DNA from: Spirochaetia bacterium
Lineage (GTDB): Bacteria; Spirochaetota; Spirochaetia; Treponematales; Treponemataceae
Reading direction: 5' to 3'
Length of the DNA: 53,354 nt
Assembly: GCA_900769985.1 (NCBI GenBank)
Contig: CAAGIS010000021.1
Coordinates: 1 to 53,354, forward strand
Shown here: one piece after another, positions 7,443-15,500 of the stretch
How positions within the stretch are numbered: position 1 is the first letter of the stretch
Layout: the number at the start of each line of letters is the position of its first letter
Notes under the pieces: model-generated
The model's database searches: none
Told to the model about the DNA's origin: nothing
Seen by the model: the letters and a program-made list of their open reading frames with translations, nothing else
Program-made: the position numbers and the translations under genes

Positions 7443-7478
7443 ACAATCATAACGCAAATGACCGAATGGAAAGTTTAA
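7443..7478 (+). pseudogene. Tail of a lost HTH regulator gene
   Basis: The reading frame TIITQMTEWKV-stop is identical in protein sequence to the end of the HTH gene at 4205-4543, but no upstream HTH coding sequence remains; vapC ends 10 bases before. It differs by two silent-type changes from copy A, so the frame was kept while it was coding, or copied recently. Confidence 0.7.
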
Positions 7479-7494
7479 GGCTAAGATAAACAAT

Positions 7495-7574
7495 CGGATT
7501 TGCTCAGAACTAACGTTCTTCGCTTTTTCGTGAGCATCGTTAGATGCGAACAAATCCGTTTGTTTTTTTCTTTT
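7495..7574 (+). terminator. Terminator-like hairpin behind vapC (repeat copy B)
   Basis: Same structure as 4560-4639: CGGATTTG (7495-7502) with CAAATCCG (7551-7558) then a T-rich tract. Confidence 0.6.
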
Positions 7575-7618
7575 GGTAAGCCTTTCAAGCAAATGTAAAG
7601 TTTAAGGCAAGGTCAAAA

Positions 7619-7640
7619 AAAATCCGTTCAGCCGGATTTT
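7619..7640. terminator. Bidirectional terminator hairpin
   Basis: AAAATCCG (7619-7626), six-base loop, CGGATTTT (7633-7640). T-runs on both strands; positioned to end the minus-strand PTPS-like gene. Confidence 0.65.
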
Positions 7641-7713
7641 TATACCATACGCATACCCGTGCCCTAAAGGGAGCTTCAGAAAATCCGCAGAAGAGCACGG
7701 CTAGATGTGGGAA

Positions 7714-8277
7714 CTATTTTTTATAGCCGCACTTAGGGCATACGCCGTTTTCGTTCAGGGCAATTCCGCATAATGGGCATCTGTCTTTTGTGCCGCTTAC
7801 GTCGTATTCCTGAGATGCAGCGTTTACTCCGCTTGTGAAAGTAAGCTTTGCAATGTTCAGTTTGTCTTTTAAGAGGTCATAGACGATTTTAATCATTCCC
7901 TCTACGGTCATCGTTTCTTTTGTAACTACAAGCCTGCAGTCAGGGTAAGCAGTTGCAAGTTCCGTTTTAAATGCAGGACCTTTCATTTTGTTTGTCGGTG
8001 CGCCGTTTTTGATTCCCTGTTCTTCATAAACTTTTAAAATTGCTGGCAAAAGAGGGTCATCTTCGCGCAAAATCAAAGCGTGGTCAAAGTTTTTAAGAAC
8101 TTCCCAAGCTGTTTTTTGAATTTCATTGCATGGGAAAACCATATTTACTCCGGCTTCAACAGAATCTTCAACTTCGATAGTAAGCTTTCCTGTGTGACCG
8201 TGCAGATACTGTGCCTCGCCTTTAAAACCGTAAAAACGGTGTGCATACTGCAAATCTAAAGTAGTAATACTTCTCAT
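7714..8277 (-). CDS. 6-pyruvoyl-tetrahydropterin synthase / QueD-like protein with C-terminal zinc ribbon
   Basis: 187 aa. The fold's zinc-binding histidines are present: H13 (YAHRF) and H26/H28 (LHGH). The DHALIL motif also matches the catalytic His. The residue where QueD carries its catalytic Cys (four before the first His of HGH; C27 in E. coli) is Ala22, so the usual QueD reaction is doubtful. A C-terminal zinc ribbon (CPLCG ... CPKCGYKK) is added, absent from standard QueD (about 120 aa). No other queuosine or folate genes adjoin. A strong AGGAGGT precedes the ATG. Confidence 0.75.
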   Translation of the reverse strand: MRSITTLDLQYAHRFYGFKGEAQYLHGHTGKLTIEVEDSVEAGVNMVFPCNEIQKTAWEVLKNFDHALILREDDPLLPAILKVYEEQGIKNGAPTNKMKGPAFKTELATAYPDCRLVVTKETMTVEGMIKIVYDLLKDKLNIAKLTFTSGVNAASQEYDVSGTKDRCPLCGIALNENGVCPKCGYKK

Positions 8278-8350
8278 AATTACCTCCTGAGAAATAGAAA
8301 AAAAATTTCTTAAAAAAATTGTAAATATGTTTTTTTTGCATTTTTCATGA

Positions 8351-8390
8351 AAAAGACCGGCAGTTTTTTTACTTACCGGTCTTTTATTAA
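8351..8390 (-). terminator. Terminator downstream of hpf
   Basis: AAAAGACCGG (8351-8360) pairs with CCGGTCTTTT (8376-8385); on the minus strand a run of T follows. Confidence 0.7.
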
Positions 8391-8406
8391 CTTTTACGGC
8401 AGGAAA

Positions 8407-8694
8407 TTATTTTCCCTGCACTTTGTCTTTTTCTTTTTTGATTTTTTGGTCAAGAACATCCATTACTTTATTCAGCGCAGCAGCAAAATCATAGTCATCG
8501 CTTGTCACGTGAGCCTGAACGCCCCAGCGGAAATTTGCAACTATATCAAAGTTGTATTCTTTTTCGTGTTTTACGCGAAGAATCAAATCTATAATAAGAT
8601 CACTGGCATAATCTATGCGCTGAAGTTTTTTTTCAATCATTTCTTCTTGTTTTTGTTCAAGGTCGAATCCTATTGCATTAATTGTTTTAGTCAT
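8407..8694 (-). CDS. hpf: Short-form ribosome hibernation promoting factor (HPF/YfiA family)
   Basis: 96 aa if started at the ATG at 8694, which has AGAGGT seven bases upstream; the ATG at 8709 lacks such a site. The single HPF/RaiA domain fills the protein (VKHEKEYNFDIVANFRWGVQAHVTSDDYDFAAALNKVMDVLDQKIKK), without the long-form dimerisation domain. Binds the 30S decoding region in stationary phase. Lies downstream of rpoN in the same orientation, the same order as in many proteobacteria, with a 177-bp gap and no clear terminator between. Confidence 0.88.
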   Translation of the reverse strand: MTKTINAIGFDLEQKQEEMIEKKLQRIDYASDLIIDLILRVKHEKEYNFDIVANFRWGVQAHVTSDDYDFAAALNKVMDVLDQKIKKEKDKVQGK

Positions 8695-8871
8695 ATTTGT
8701 ACCTCTCATTTTCTGCCGTCAGGCATTTTTTTTGAACAGAAACTGCTCATGTCATTAATATAATATTAACATTGAAACATCGAAAAGTAAAATAAATTCA
8801 ATCACAGAAAGTATTACAGAAAATGTCATAGAAAAAGTCATAAATCTATAGAAAAAAAATTAGAAAAAATC

Positions 8872-10407
8872 CTATCTGTCGTAGCTTGATTTTACGCCGA
8901 TTTGCGAACGGTATTTTGCTACAGTTCTGCGTGCAATTTTAATTCCCCTCTGGGCAAGCAAATCGGCAAGTTTCTGGTCTGACAGCTGTTTTTCGCTGTT
9001 TGAGAGAGAACTTAAAATTGCCTGCATTTCAAATAATATCCTGTCTTTTGAAACGATGCCTGCATTGTTTTCTTTTGTGCTGCAGTCTGAAGTTCCAACA
9101 GTTTTAGTTTGCGCGATTCCGTTTACAAAAAAGTACTTTAGCGGAAAAAGACCCCATTCACATTCAAGATATTTGCTGTTTGCAAGTCTTGAAATCGTAG
9201 TTTCGTGGACGCCAAGAATTTCTGCAAGGTCTTTCTGTCTGAAAGGAACAAGGTTCCCCGGTCCTTTTTCAAAAAAATCAATCTGCGCTTTTACAATTTC
9301 AACTGCTGCAGTAAAAACAGAATTATTGCGGTATTTGAGCGATTCAATAAAAGCCTTGCCGTCAATAACAAGTTTTTCCATTGTAGAGCGCTCTTCGCTG
9401 CTCAGGTTTTTTGCCTTTAAAAGTTCTCTGTAGTCTTTTGAAATCGTAACTTCAGGCAGAAGTCCGCTTGCAGTCTGAATGACAAAAGAATGTGCGCCTT
9501 CTCCAGTTCCTGAGATGATGTCAAATTCCGGCACTATATTATCTTTTAAAAGCGGAATTTTTTTTACGAAAATTTCTGGTACTACAAAAGAATTTTCGTC
9601 AGGCGTAAATTCTCTGGCAGGGTAGGGGTCAAGACTCTGGATAAATTTTATTGCATGCTGAATTTGTTCTTCGTCAAATTTTTCTGTAAAAGCAAAGTTT
9701 TCATTTGAAAATGCTTTTTCTTTTTCTTCTTTTACAAAATCGCGGATTCGTTTTAATACTTTTGAAGCAACTGGCGGATCTAAAAAATCTATATGCCCGT
9801 CAAGTATAAAAAGTGCTGCTGCAGGCGGATTGTTTTTTGCCTTTGCCTGAATTAAAAGGCTTTCTTCTACGTTTTTGCAGCAGCAGCCGCACGGTTCAAG
9901 ATTTTGAATAATTGAAAGGCATTTATTCAAGTCTTCTTCCGAATCAGTTTCGTAATTTAAAAACGAAACAGGGGCAAGAAGGTGAAAACCATTTTTATCA
10001 AGATTGTGAATCAGTTTTTTGCCGAGTTCATTTTGATTTTCAGGAAGTGCGATAAGTTCAAACTGGGAGAGCAAGTGCTCTGAGAGAGTTTCGCTTGTAT
10101 CTGCTTTGCTTTCAAGAATTTCCTGAAACGCTTCTGTTTTTGCCTGTGCGGCTCCGGAAGCATTACTCATTCTTGTATTGTCACTAAAGTGTTCGGAATG
10201 TTTTTTTTCAGCAGAATAAAAATTATCAGAAACATCTATGTCAGAAGAAATTTCAAGGGACGGATTTTTTTCTACTTCTTCATAAATTTCATTGCGCAAA
10301 TCAAATGAATTCATTGCAAGATATTTTAAAGACTGAATCTGAACCTGATTAAGCTTTTGAACTTGTTTTTGAGATGCTTTTTGTGTCTGTGAAAAATTCA
10401 ATGACAT
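8872..10407 (-). CDS. rpoN: RNA polymerase sigma-54 factor
   Basis: 511 aa. The Gln-rich activator-interacting N-terminus (QKQVQKLNQVQIQSLKYL), central core-binding region, HTH (KDLAEILGVHETTISRLANSKYLE) and the RpoN box ARRTVAKYRS (residues 492-501) are all present. Recognises -24/-12 promoters and needs an AAA+ activator; one candidate lies at 31065. Slightly longer than usual (450-490) owing to an acidic linker after region I. The predicted extended -10 (TGCTATAGT) ends six bases before the ATG and no ribosome site exists, so translation is probably leaderless. Confidence 0.95.
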   Translation of the reverse strand: MSLNFSQTQKASQKQVQKLNQVQIQSLKYLAMNSFDLRNEIYEEVEKNPSLEISSDIDVSDNFYSAEKKHSEHFSDNTRMSNASGAAQAKTEAFQEILESKADTSETLSEHLLSQFELIALPENQNELGKKLIHNLDKNGFHLLAPVSFLNYETDSEEDLNKCLSIIQNLEPCGCCCKNVEESLLIQAKAKNNPPAAALFILDGHIDFLDPPVASKVLKRIRDFVKEEKEKAFSNENFAFTEKFDEEQIQHAIKFIQSLDPYPAREFTPDENSFVVPEIFVKKIPLLKDNIVPEFDIISGTGEGAHSFVIQTASGLLPEVTISKDYRELLKAKNLSSEERSTMEKLVIDGKAFIESLKYRNNSVFTAAVEIVKAQIDFFEKGPGNLVPFRQKDLAEILGVHETTISRLANSKYLECEWGLFPLKYFFVNGIAQTKTVGTSDCSTKENNAGIVSKDRILFEMQAILSSLSNSEKQLSDQKLADLLAQRGIKIARRTVAKYRSQIGVKSSYDR

Positions 10408-10413
10408 AACATA

Positions 10414-10446
10414 ACTATAGCATAAAATTTCAGTTACAGGTATACT
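10414..10446. promoter_or_regulatory. Overlapping divergent promoters rpoN / DUF1015
   Basis: Only 46 bp separate the two start codons. Minus strand: extended -10 TGC-TATAGT (TATAGT is the complement of 10414-10419), six bases from the rpoN ATG. Plus strand: TATACT (10441-10446), seven bases from the DUF1015 ATG. The -35 regions are weak and each overlaps the other promoter, so firing may be mutually exclusive. Confidence 0.5.
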
Positions 10447-10453
10447 TTTATTT

Positions 10454-11806
10454 ATGAAAAATTTTAGCAGATACGGAATTTCAATTCCAGAAATTTTATT
10501 ACCAAGAAATATTGAAACGCAAACCTGGTCAGTCGTTGCGTGCGACCAATATACTCAGGACAGAGAATACTGGAATACTGTCGCAAAAATTGCCGGTTCA
10601 AAAAATTCAACTTTGAATATCATTCTTCCAGAAGTTTACCTTAATGATTCTGACAAAAACCAGCGCATTGAAAAAATCAAAGCCGTGATGAAAGATTATA
10701 TTTCAGGCAATGTTTTTGATGATGAAAAAAAAGAATTTATATATATAGAAAGAACTACGCCTTATGGAAGAGTTCGCCATGGTCTTGTTGCATGTATTGA
10801 TCTTGATTCTTACGAATGGAAACCTTTTTCAAAAGCTCTTGTACGGGCAACTGAAGCGACTATTCTTGAGCGGATTCCTCCGAGAATGGAAATCAGGCGG
10901 GGAGCTGCAGTTGAGTGTCCTCACATTATGCTTTTAGTAAATGATTCTGGTCATGAACTTGTTGAAAAAACAGGTGAACTTGTAAAGTCCAAGGGAACAA
11001 AACCGTGCTATGACGGAAATTTAATGCAGGAAAGCGGTTCGATTGTCGGGTATCCTGTACGAGAAGATGATGAACTTGAACATATCGAAAAAGCGCTTTC
11101 AAAAATTGCTGCAGAAAATACTTGTGATGACGGTTCTGTTTTTATGTTTGCAGTCGGCGACGGAAATCATTCGCTTGCAACTGCAAAAGCTGTCTGGGAC
11201 GAAGTAAAACTGAACAATGGCGGTAAAAAACTTGAAGATGGCACTGTAACAGTTCCTGCCGGTTTTGAAAATCACAATGCACGTTTTGCGCTTGTTGAAA
11301 TCGTAAATATTTTTGATTCCGGGCTGACTTTTGAGCCGATTCACCGGGTTTTGTTTGATATTGACAAAAATCTTCTTATAAAAAAGATTCAGGCAAAACT
11401 TGGCGGCACTTTGTCTGAAGCTGTCTCTAAGGAAGAACTTGCAGAAAAGGTAAAAACTTCCAGTGCAAGTTTTGGATTTGTTTTTATGCAGGAAGGACAG
11501 CAAAAATACGTTCTTCTTGAAACTCCTGTAAAGGAACTTGCTGTTTCAAGAATTCAGCCTGAAATAGACGAGTTTCTAGAAGAAGTCAATGCTTCAAAAG
11601 ATAAGATTGACTATATTCACGGAACGGACGAAGTATTCAGGCTTGGTGCAAAAGAAAATGCAGTTTCTGTTTTCCTTCCGCCTGTTGCAAAGGACAGTTT
11701 TTTTGCAACGATAAACAGCCGCGGACCTCTGCCGAGAAAATCGTTTTCGATGGGCGAGGCGTGCGAAAAGCGCTTTTACCTTGAATGCCGCCGCCTGTTT
11801 GATTAA
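10454..11806 (+). CDS. DUF1015 family protein
   Basis: 450 aa soluble protein covering the whole DUF1015 family (SVVACDQYTQDREYW at the start; IERTTPYGRVRHGLVACIDLDSYEW; FAVGDGNHSLATAKAVW). The family has no proven biochemical function. In other bacteria it is often found beside serine or phosphoglycerate dehydrogenase genes; here serC-serA are 30 kb away. Expressed from its own promoter with a -10 box seven bases from the ATG. Ends tail-to-tail against the DUF5680 fragment. Confidence 0.85.
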   Translation: MKNFSRYGISIPEILLPRNIETQTWSVVACDQYTQDREYWNTVAKIAGSKNSTLNIILPEVYLNDSDKNQRIEKIKAVMKDYISGNVFDDEKKEFIYIERTTPYGRVRHGLVACIDLDSYEWKPFSKALVRATEATILERIPPRMEIRRGAAVECPHIMLLVNDSGHELVEKTGELVKSKGTKPCYDGNLMQESGSIVGYPVREDDELEHIEKALSKIAAENTCDDGSVFMFAVGDGNHSLATAKAVWDEVKLNNGGKKLEDGTVTVPAGFENHNARFALVEIVNIFDSGLTFEPIHRVLFDIDKNLLIKKIQAKLGGTLSEAVSKEELAEKVKTSSASFGFVFMQEGQQKYVLLETPVKELAVSRIQPEIDEFLEEVNASKDKIDYIHGTDEVFRLGAKENAVSVFLPPVAKDSFFATINSRGPLPRKSFSMGEACEKRFYLECRRLFD

Positions 11807-11988
11807 GAGCTGATTACTCCTCCATGGAAATATAATTTGTAAACTTTTCTGTCGGAATAAAAAATGTCTTCGTAGCCCTGATACCAATCAAAACTGCCTT
11901 CTGCCTTGCAGTGGTAGACGTAGTCGCCGTTTTGATAAAGTTCCGGGCCTCGATAGCACATTTCAGGCGGAACGTTGTAGAGCGCTTC
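11803..11988 (-). pseudogene. 5'-truncated DUF5680-like gene remnant
   Basis: A 61-codon open stretch reading EALYNVPPEMCYRGPELY ... DYVYHCKAEGSFDWYQGYEDIFY ... YKLYFHGG before a stop. This is the conserved C-terminal half of DUF5680 proteins as I know them (about 130 aa); an in-frame stop stands directly upstream (11989-11991) with no start. The N-terminal half is missing. Other frames in the stretch give no recognisable protein. Confidence 0.75.
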
Positions 11989-12042
11989 TTAAAGAATATA
12001 ACATCAAGTAAACTTAATTTTGTCCTTTTTATTAGAATTTTA

Positions 12043-12090
12043 TTGACTTTAAAGCTTTTCTGAATTAATATCATAAGTGTACTAAGTACA
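12043..12090 (+). promoter_or_regulatory. Distal pflB promoter with palindrome at the start site
   Basis: TTGACT (12043-12048), 17 bp, TAATAT (12066-12071). A palindrome TGTACT-A-AGTACA (12078-12090) lies at the expected transcription start. It would give a leader of about 200 nt. Confidence 0.5.
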
Positions 12091-12203
12091 AAGATGTATC
12101 TAAACCAATTCATACAAACCTATATGGACTAGCAAAGATACAAAGTTTGCCAGAATTTTACATTAAAACAAAGAGTATATTTCTTTTCTGCATAATAATG
12201 TGG

Positions 12204-12232
12204 TTGTAATTTACTGAATTTTGTTTTAATAT
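12204..12232 (+). promoter_or_regulatory. Proximal pflB promoter
   Basis: TTGTAA (12204-12209), 17 bp, TAATAT (12227-12232), then a short leader with GAGGT (12265-12269) before the ATG. Together with the distal site it makes dual promoter control likely. The rest of 11989-12203 shows no gene. Confidence 0.5.
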
Positions 12233-12275
12233 AAAAGGCAAATAAGTAATTCTATTTTCATACGAGGTATAGATT

Positions 12276-14633
12276 ATGATTCAGAAAGAAGAATGGAACG
12301 GTTTTAAAGGCCGCTTATGGAAAGAAGAAGTCAATGTTCGTGACTTTATTCAGAATAACTACACACCTTATGATGGTGACGAGAAATTTCTTGCAGGCCC
12401 TACGGCTGCTACAAAGAAATTGTTTGATGAACTGCAGAAACTTCAAAAAGAAGAACATAATAAAGTTTGTATCGGTAAAGATGGCGTAAAAAGATCAGGC
12501 GTTCTTGAACTTGAAACAAAAGTCGTAACAGGTCTTACTGCGTATGGTCCGGCTTATATCTGCCCAGAAGGAAAAGAACTTGAAAAAGTTGTAGGACTTC
12601 AGACAGACAAACCATTAAAAAGAGCTTTTATGCCTTACGGTGGAATCAACATGGCTGTTCAGTCATGCGAAATGTATGGATATGAAGTAGATCCTGAAAT
12701 TAAAAAAATCTTTACAGAATATCACAAAACTCATAATCAGGGTGTATTTGACGTTTATACTCCTGAACACAGGGCAGTTCGTTCTGCACATATTCTGACT
12801 GGTTTGCCTGATACATACGGACGCGGACGAATCGTAGGTGATTACCGTCGTGTTGCTCTTTATGGTATTGACTTCCTCATTCAGGAAAAACAGAAAGATT
12901 TCAATAACATCGGTGATGGTACTATGTCAGAAGAGGTATGTCGCCTCCGCGAAGAAGTAACAGACCAGATTAAAGCCCTCAAAGGAATTAAGGCAATGGC
13001 TGCTCTTTACGGCTATGATATTTCAGCTCCTGCAAAGACTGCACGTGAGGCTGTTCAGTGGCTGTATTTTGGTTACCTTGCTGCAATTAAGACACAGAAT
13101 GGTGCTGCAATGTCTGTAGGACGCGTTTCTACATTCCTTGATATTTATATTGAACGTGATTTAAAAGCAGGACTTCTTACAGAAGAAGGCGCACAGGAAC
13201 TTATCGACCATTTTGTAATGAAATGCCGTATGGTTCGCTTTGCACGTATCGAAAGCTACAACCAGTTGTTCTCAGGCGATCCAATTTGGGCTACACTCGA
13301 AGTTGGCGGTCTCGGACAGGATGGACGCTCTCAAGTTACAAAAAATGACTTCCGCTTCCTCCATACACTTGAAAACATGGGACCTTCTCCGGAACCTAAC
13401 CTGACAATCCTTTATTCAAAGAGACTGCCAGAAGCATTCCGCAGATATTGTGCTCATATTTCAATCGAAACTTCTTCTGTTCAGTATGAAAATGATGATG
13501 TAATGCGTCCGATTTGGGGCGATGATTATTCAATCTGTTGTTGTGTATCTGCAACTCAGACTGGTAAAGAAATGCAGTTCTTTGGTGCACGTGCTAACCT
13601 TGCCAAAGCTTTGCTTTACGCTTTCAATGGTGGTAAAGATGAATGTCTTAAAAAAGGTATGCAGATTGGTCCTGAATATGCTCCTATTACAGCAGATGTT
13701 ATCGATGCTTCAAACTACAAAGAAGTAGAAAAGAAATACCTTGCAATGCTTGAATGGCTTGCTGGCGTTTATGTAAATGTTTTGAATGCAATTCACTATA
13801 TGCATGATAAATATTATTACGAAGCAGCTGAACTTGCTCTTGAAGATACAGATGTAAAAAGAACATTTGCAACAGGTATTGCAGGATTCTCTCATGTAGT
13901 AGATTCTCTTTCTGCAATGAAATATGCAAAAGTTCATGTAAACCGTGAAAAAGTAGAAGTAAAAGACAAAGCAGGAAATGTTATTGATACAGTAACTCTC
14001 GTAAAAGACTTTACTGTAGAAGGCGATTTCCCTCGTTATGGTCAGGACGATGACCGTGCCGATGAAATTGCTGTATGGCTTTTGAAGACATTTATGGGAA
14101 TGATTAAAAAACATCCTACATACCGCAATTCAGAACCTACAACTTCAATCCTTACAATTACTTCTAACGTTGTATACGGAAAAGCTACTGGTGCTCTTCC
14201 TAACGGTCGTCCAGCCGGCGCTCCGTTCTCACCGGGTGCTAACCCTTCTTACGGCGCAGAAACAAAAGGTCTTATCAAGTCTTTGAACTCCGTTGCAAAA
14301 CTTCCTTATCATTATGCTCTTGACGGTATTTCAAATACTCAGACTATCAACCCGAGTGCTCTCGGACATGACAAGGCTGAACAGGTTGAAAACCTCGTAA
14401 ACGTTCTTGACGGATATTTTGACATCAGTGCAGACTCAGGTCACACAGGTGCTCATCACTTGAACGTAAACGTATTCGGTGTTGAAAAACTTAAAGACTG
14501 TCAGGCTCACCCTGAAAAACCTGAATATGCAAACTTTACTGTTCGTGTATCTGGTTATGCAGTACGCTTTATCAACCTTACAAAAGAACAGCAGGACGAC
14601 GTAATTGCTCGTACTTGCCATGCAAGTCTTTAA
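12276..14633 (+). CDS. pflB: Pyruvate formate-lyase (formate C-acetyltransferase)
   Basis: 785-aa glycyl-radical enzyme converting pyruvate and CoA to acetyl-CoA and formate, central to anaerobic fermentation. The catalytic cysteines are in SICCCVSA (three consecutive Cys, residues 421-423) and the radical-bearing glycine is G760 in VRVSGYAVRF close to the C-terminus. Full family length. Preceded by two promoters and GAGGT, ended by a strong terminator: a single-gene unit. No pflA-type activase adjoins; the PflX-like protein at 37458 is a different subfamily. Confidence 0.97.
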   Translation: MIQKEEWNGFKGRLWKEEVNVRDFIQNNYTPYDGDEKFLAGPTAATKKLFDELQKLQKEEHNKVCIGKDGVKRSGVLELETKVVTGLTAYGPAYICPEGKELEKVVGLQTDKPLKRAFMPYGGINMAVQSCEMYGYEVDPEIKKIFTEYHKTHNQGVFDVYTPEHRAVRSAHILTGLPDTYGRGRIVGDYRRVALYGIDFLIQEKQKDFNNIGDGTMSEEVCRLREEVTDQIKALKGIKAMAALYGYDISAPAKTAREAVQWLYFGYLAAIKTQNGAAMSVGRVSTFLDIYIERDLKAGLLTEEGAQELIDHFVMKCRMVRFARIESYNQLFSGDPIWATLEVGGLGQDGRSQVTKNDFRFLHTLENMGPSPEPNLTILYSKRLPEAFRRYCAHISIETSSVQYENDDVMRPIWGDDYSICCCVSATQTGKEMQFFGARANLAKALLYAFNGGKDECLKKGMQIGPEYAPITADVIDASNYKEVEKKYLAMLEWLAGVYVNVLNAIHYMHDKYYYEAAELALEDTDVKRTFATGIAGFSHVVDSLSAMKYAKVHVNREKVEVKDKAGNVIDTVTLVKDFTVEGDFPRYGQDDDRADEIAVWLLKTFMGMIKKHPTYRNSEPTTSILTITSNVVYGKATGALPNGRPAGAPFSPGANPSYGAETKGLIKSLNSVAKLPYHYALDGISNTQTINPSALGHDKAEQVENLVNVLDGYFDISADSGHTGAHHLNVNVFGVEKLKDCQAHPEKPEYANFTVRVSGYAVRFINLTKEQQDDVIARTCHASL

Positions 14634-14655
14634 TTCTTGATTAAAGGGTTGTAAA

Positions 14656-14693
14656 AAAAGGCTGCCTCTCAAATGAAAGGCAGCCTTTTTTTT
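14656..14693 (+). terminator. pflB terminator
   Basis: Perfect 12-bp stem AAAAGGCTGCCT (14656-14667) / AGGCAGCCTTTT (14678-14689) and T-run. Confidence 0.9.
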
Positions 14694-14721
14694 GTGTTAA
14701 AAAAATCATAAAACCTTGAAG

Positions 14722-15060
14722 TCATGCAATTTTTACAAAAGCGGCTTTCTGTTGTTTTGACTTTTTGCAGTTCTTGCATGCAGCAATTTGTACGGAAGAA
14801 GCAAGTTCAATTTCAACTATATGTGTAATTATTATTTCTTCTACTGCAACATTAAATATAGTTGCAAGAATCAACAAGTTGTCTATAGTCGGAACTGATT
14901 TTCCTTGTTCCCAGGCATATATTGCCTGTGGATATTCAAAACCGAAGATGTTCTGAATGTCATGTACTGAAAATCCGTTTAATGTACGGAGTCTTTTTAT
15001 TTGTTCGCCGGTTTTTTCTAAGTCTATTATTGGTTTTGAGATAACTGATATATTCTCCAT
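14722..15060 (-). CDS. XRE-family HTH regulator
   Basis: About 112 aa from the ATG at 15060, which has GGAG nine bases upstream (an in-frame ATG at 15075 lacks one). HTH near residues 13-67: IKRLRTLNGFSVHDIQNIFGFEYPQAIYAWEQGKSVPTIDNLLILATIF. The C-terminal tail has a CKNCKK pair that could bind metal, though only two Cys are seen. It begins inside the preceding 85-codon gene, so translation is probably coupled. It may repress its own promoter through the TTTGTTCAAAAAA sites at 15392 and 15439. Confidence 0.75.
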   Translation of the reverse strand: MENISVISKPIIDLEKTGEQIKRLRTLNGFSVHDIQNIFGFEYPQAIYAWEQGKSVPTIDNLLILATIFNVAVEEIIITHIVEIELASSVQIAACKNCKKSKQQKAAFVKIA

Positions 15061-15284
15061 TGGTTTTTTCTCCATATTTCTGCAAAAAAATTTAACTGCG
15101 GAATTCTGTTTTCCGCTGTTGCCCGTTTTGTAATAAGTTTGGCAGCAGTCTTATTTAGATGAATCAGGTGTGAAAAGTTCACGACATGTTCAGACTGCAC
15201 ATAAAAATTCTGTTCACGGATAGCACCTGCGTTTGCAAGGCGAACGTTAAAAAGTCGGTTAAGAATTTCTGAAAGTTTGAACAT
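15027..15284 (-). CDS. Small hypothetical protein coupled to an HTH gene
   Basis: 85 aa, basic, no recognised family. Support: AGGAGA eight bases before the ATG, a well-formed promoter upstream (15385-15413), and same-strand overlap (34 bases) with the HTH gene. Its N-terminus (MFKLSEILNRLFNVRLANAGAIREQ) is helical. Could be a leader protein that opens translation of the regulator, or a small partner protein. Confidence 0.5.
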   Translation of the reverse strand: MFKLSEILNRLFNVRLANAGAIREQNFYVQSEHVVNFSHLIHLNKTAAKLITKRATAENRIPQLNFFAEIWRKNQWRIYQLSQNQ

Positions 15285-15384
15285 GGTAGTCTCCTGTAAA
15301 ATAAATAAAGTCTGTTACCAAAAGGCAACGTATAAATTTCTGCATCATGGAACATTCCAATGAAGCGAAAATTGTATATTGGTC

Positions 15385-15451
15385 ATTATAGTTTTTTGAA
15401 CAAACTTTGTCATTAAATTTATAGTTTAAAAATCAAAATTTGTTCAAAAAA
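15385..15451 (-). promoter_or_regulatory. Promoter with paired inverted operator sites
   Basis: Minus-strand ATGACA (complement of 15408-15413), 17 bp, TATAAT (complement of 15385-15390). A 13-bp site TTTTTTGAACAAA (15392-15404) lies exactly in the spacer and recurs inverted at 15439-15451. A protein bound to the spacer copy would block polymerase; the second copy could allow looping or cooperative binding. Confidence 0.65.
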
Positions 15452-15500
15452 ATGAATTAATAAAATATGACGCAAAAATAAGTTTTTGAAAAAAACAAGC

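Larger units (their letters stand above)
7441..7609 (+). repeat. 169-bp direct repeat, copy B (with 4506-4674)
   Basis: Seven differences from copy A. Same orientation, so recombination between copies would excise a 2935-bp segment carrying the toxin-like operon, one HTH gene and vapBC. Confidence 0.85.

Noticed and set aside
8347..8763. 138-codon plus-strand frame opposite hpf
   Set aside because: It is the antisense shadow of hpf and its terminator.
11814..12113. 99-codon minus-strand frame next to pflB
   Set aside because: It overlaps the DUF5680 remnant in another frame and shows no protein-like pattern; the remnant frame does.
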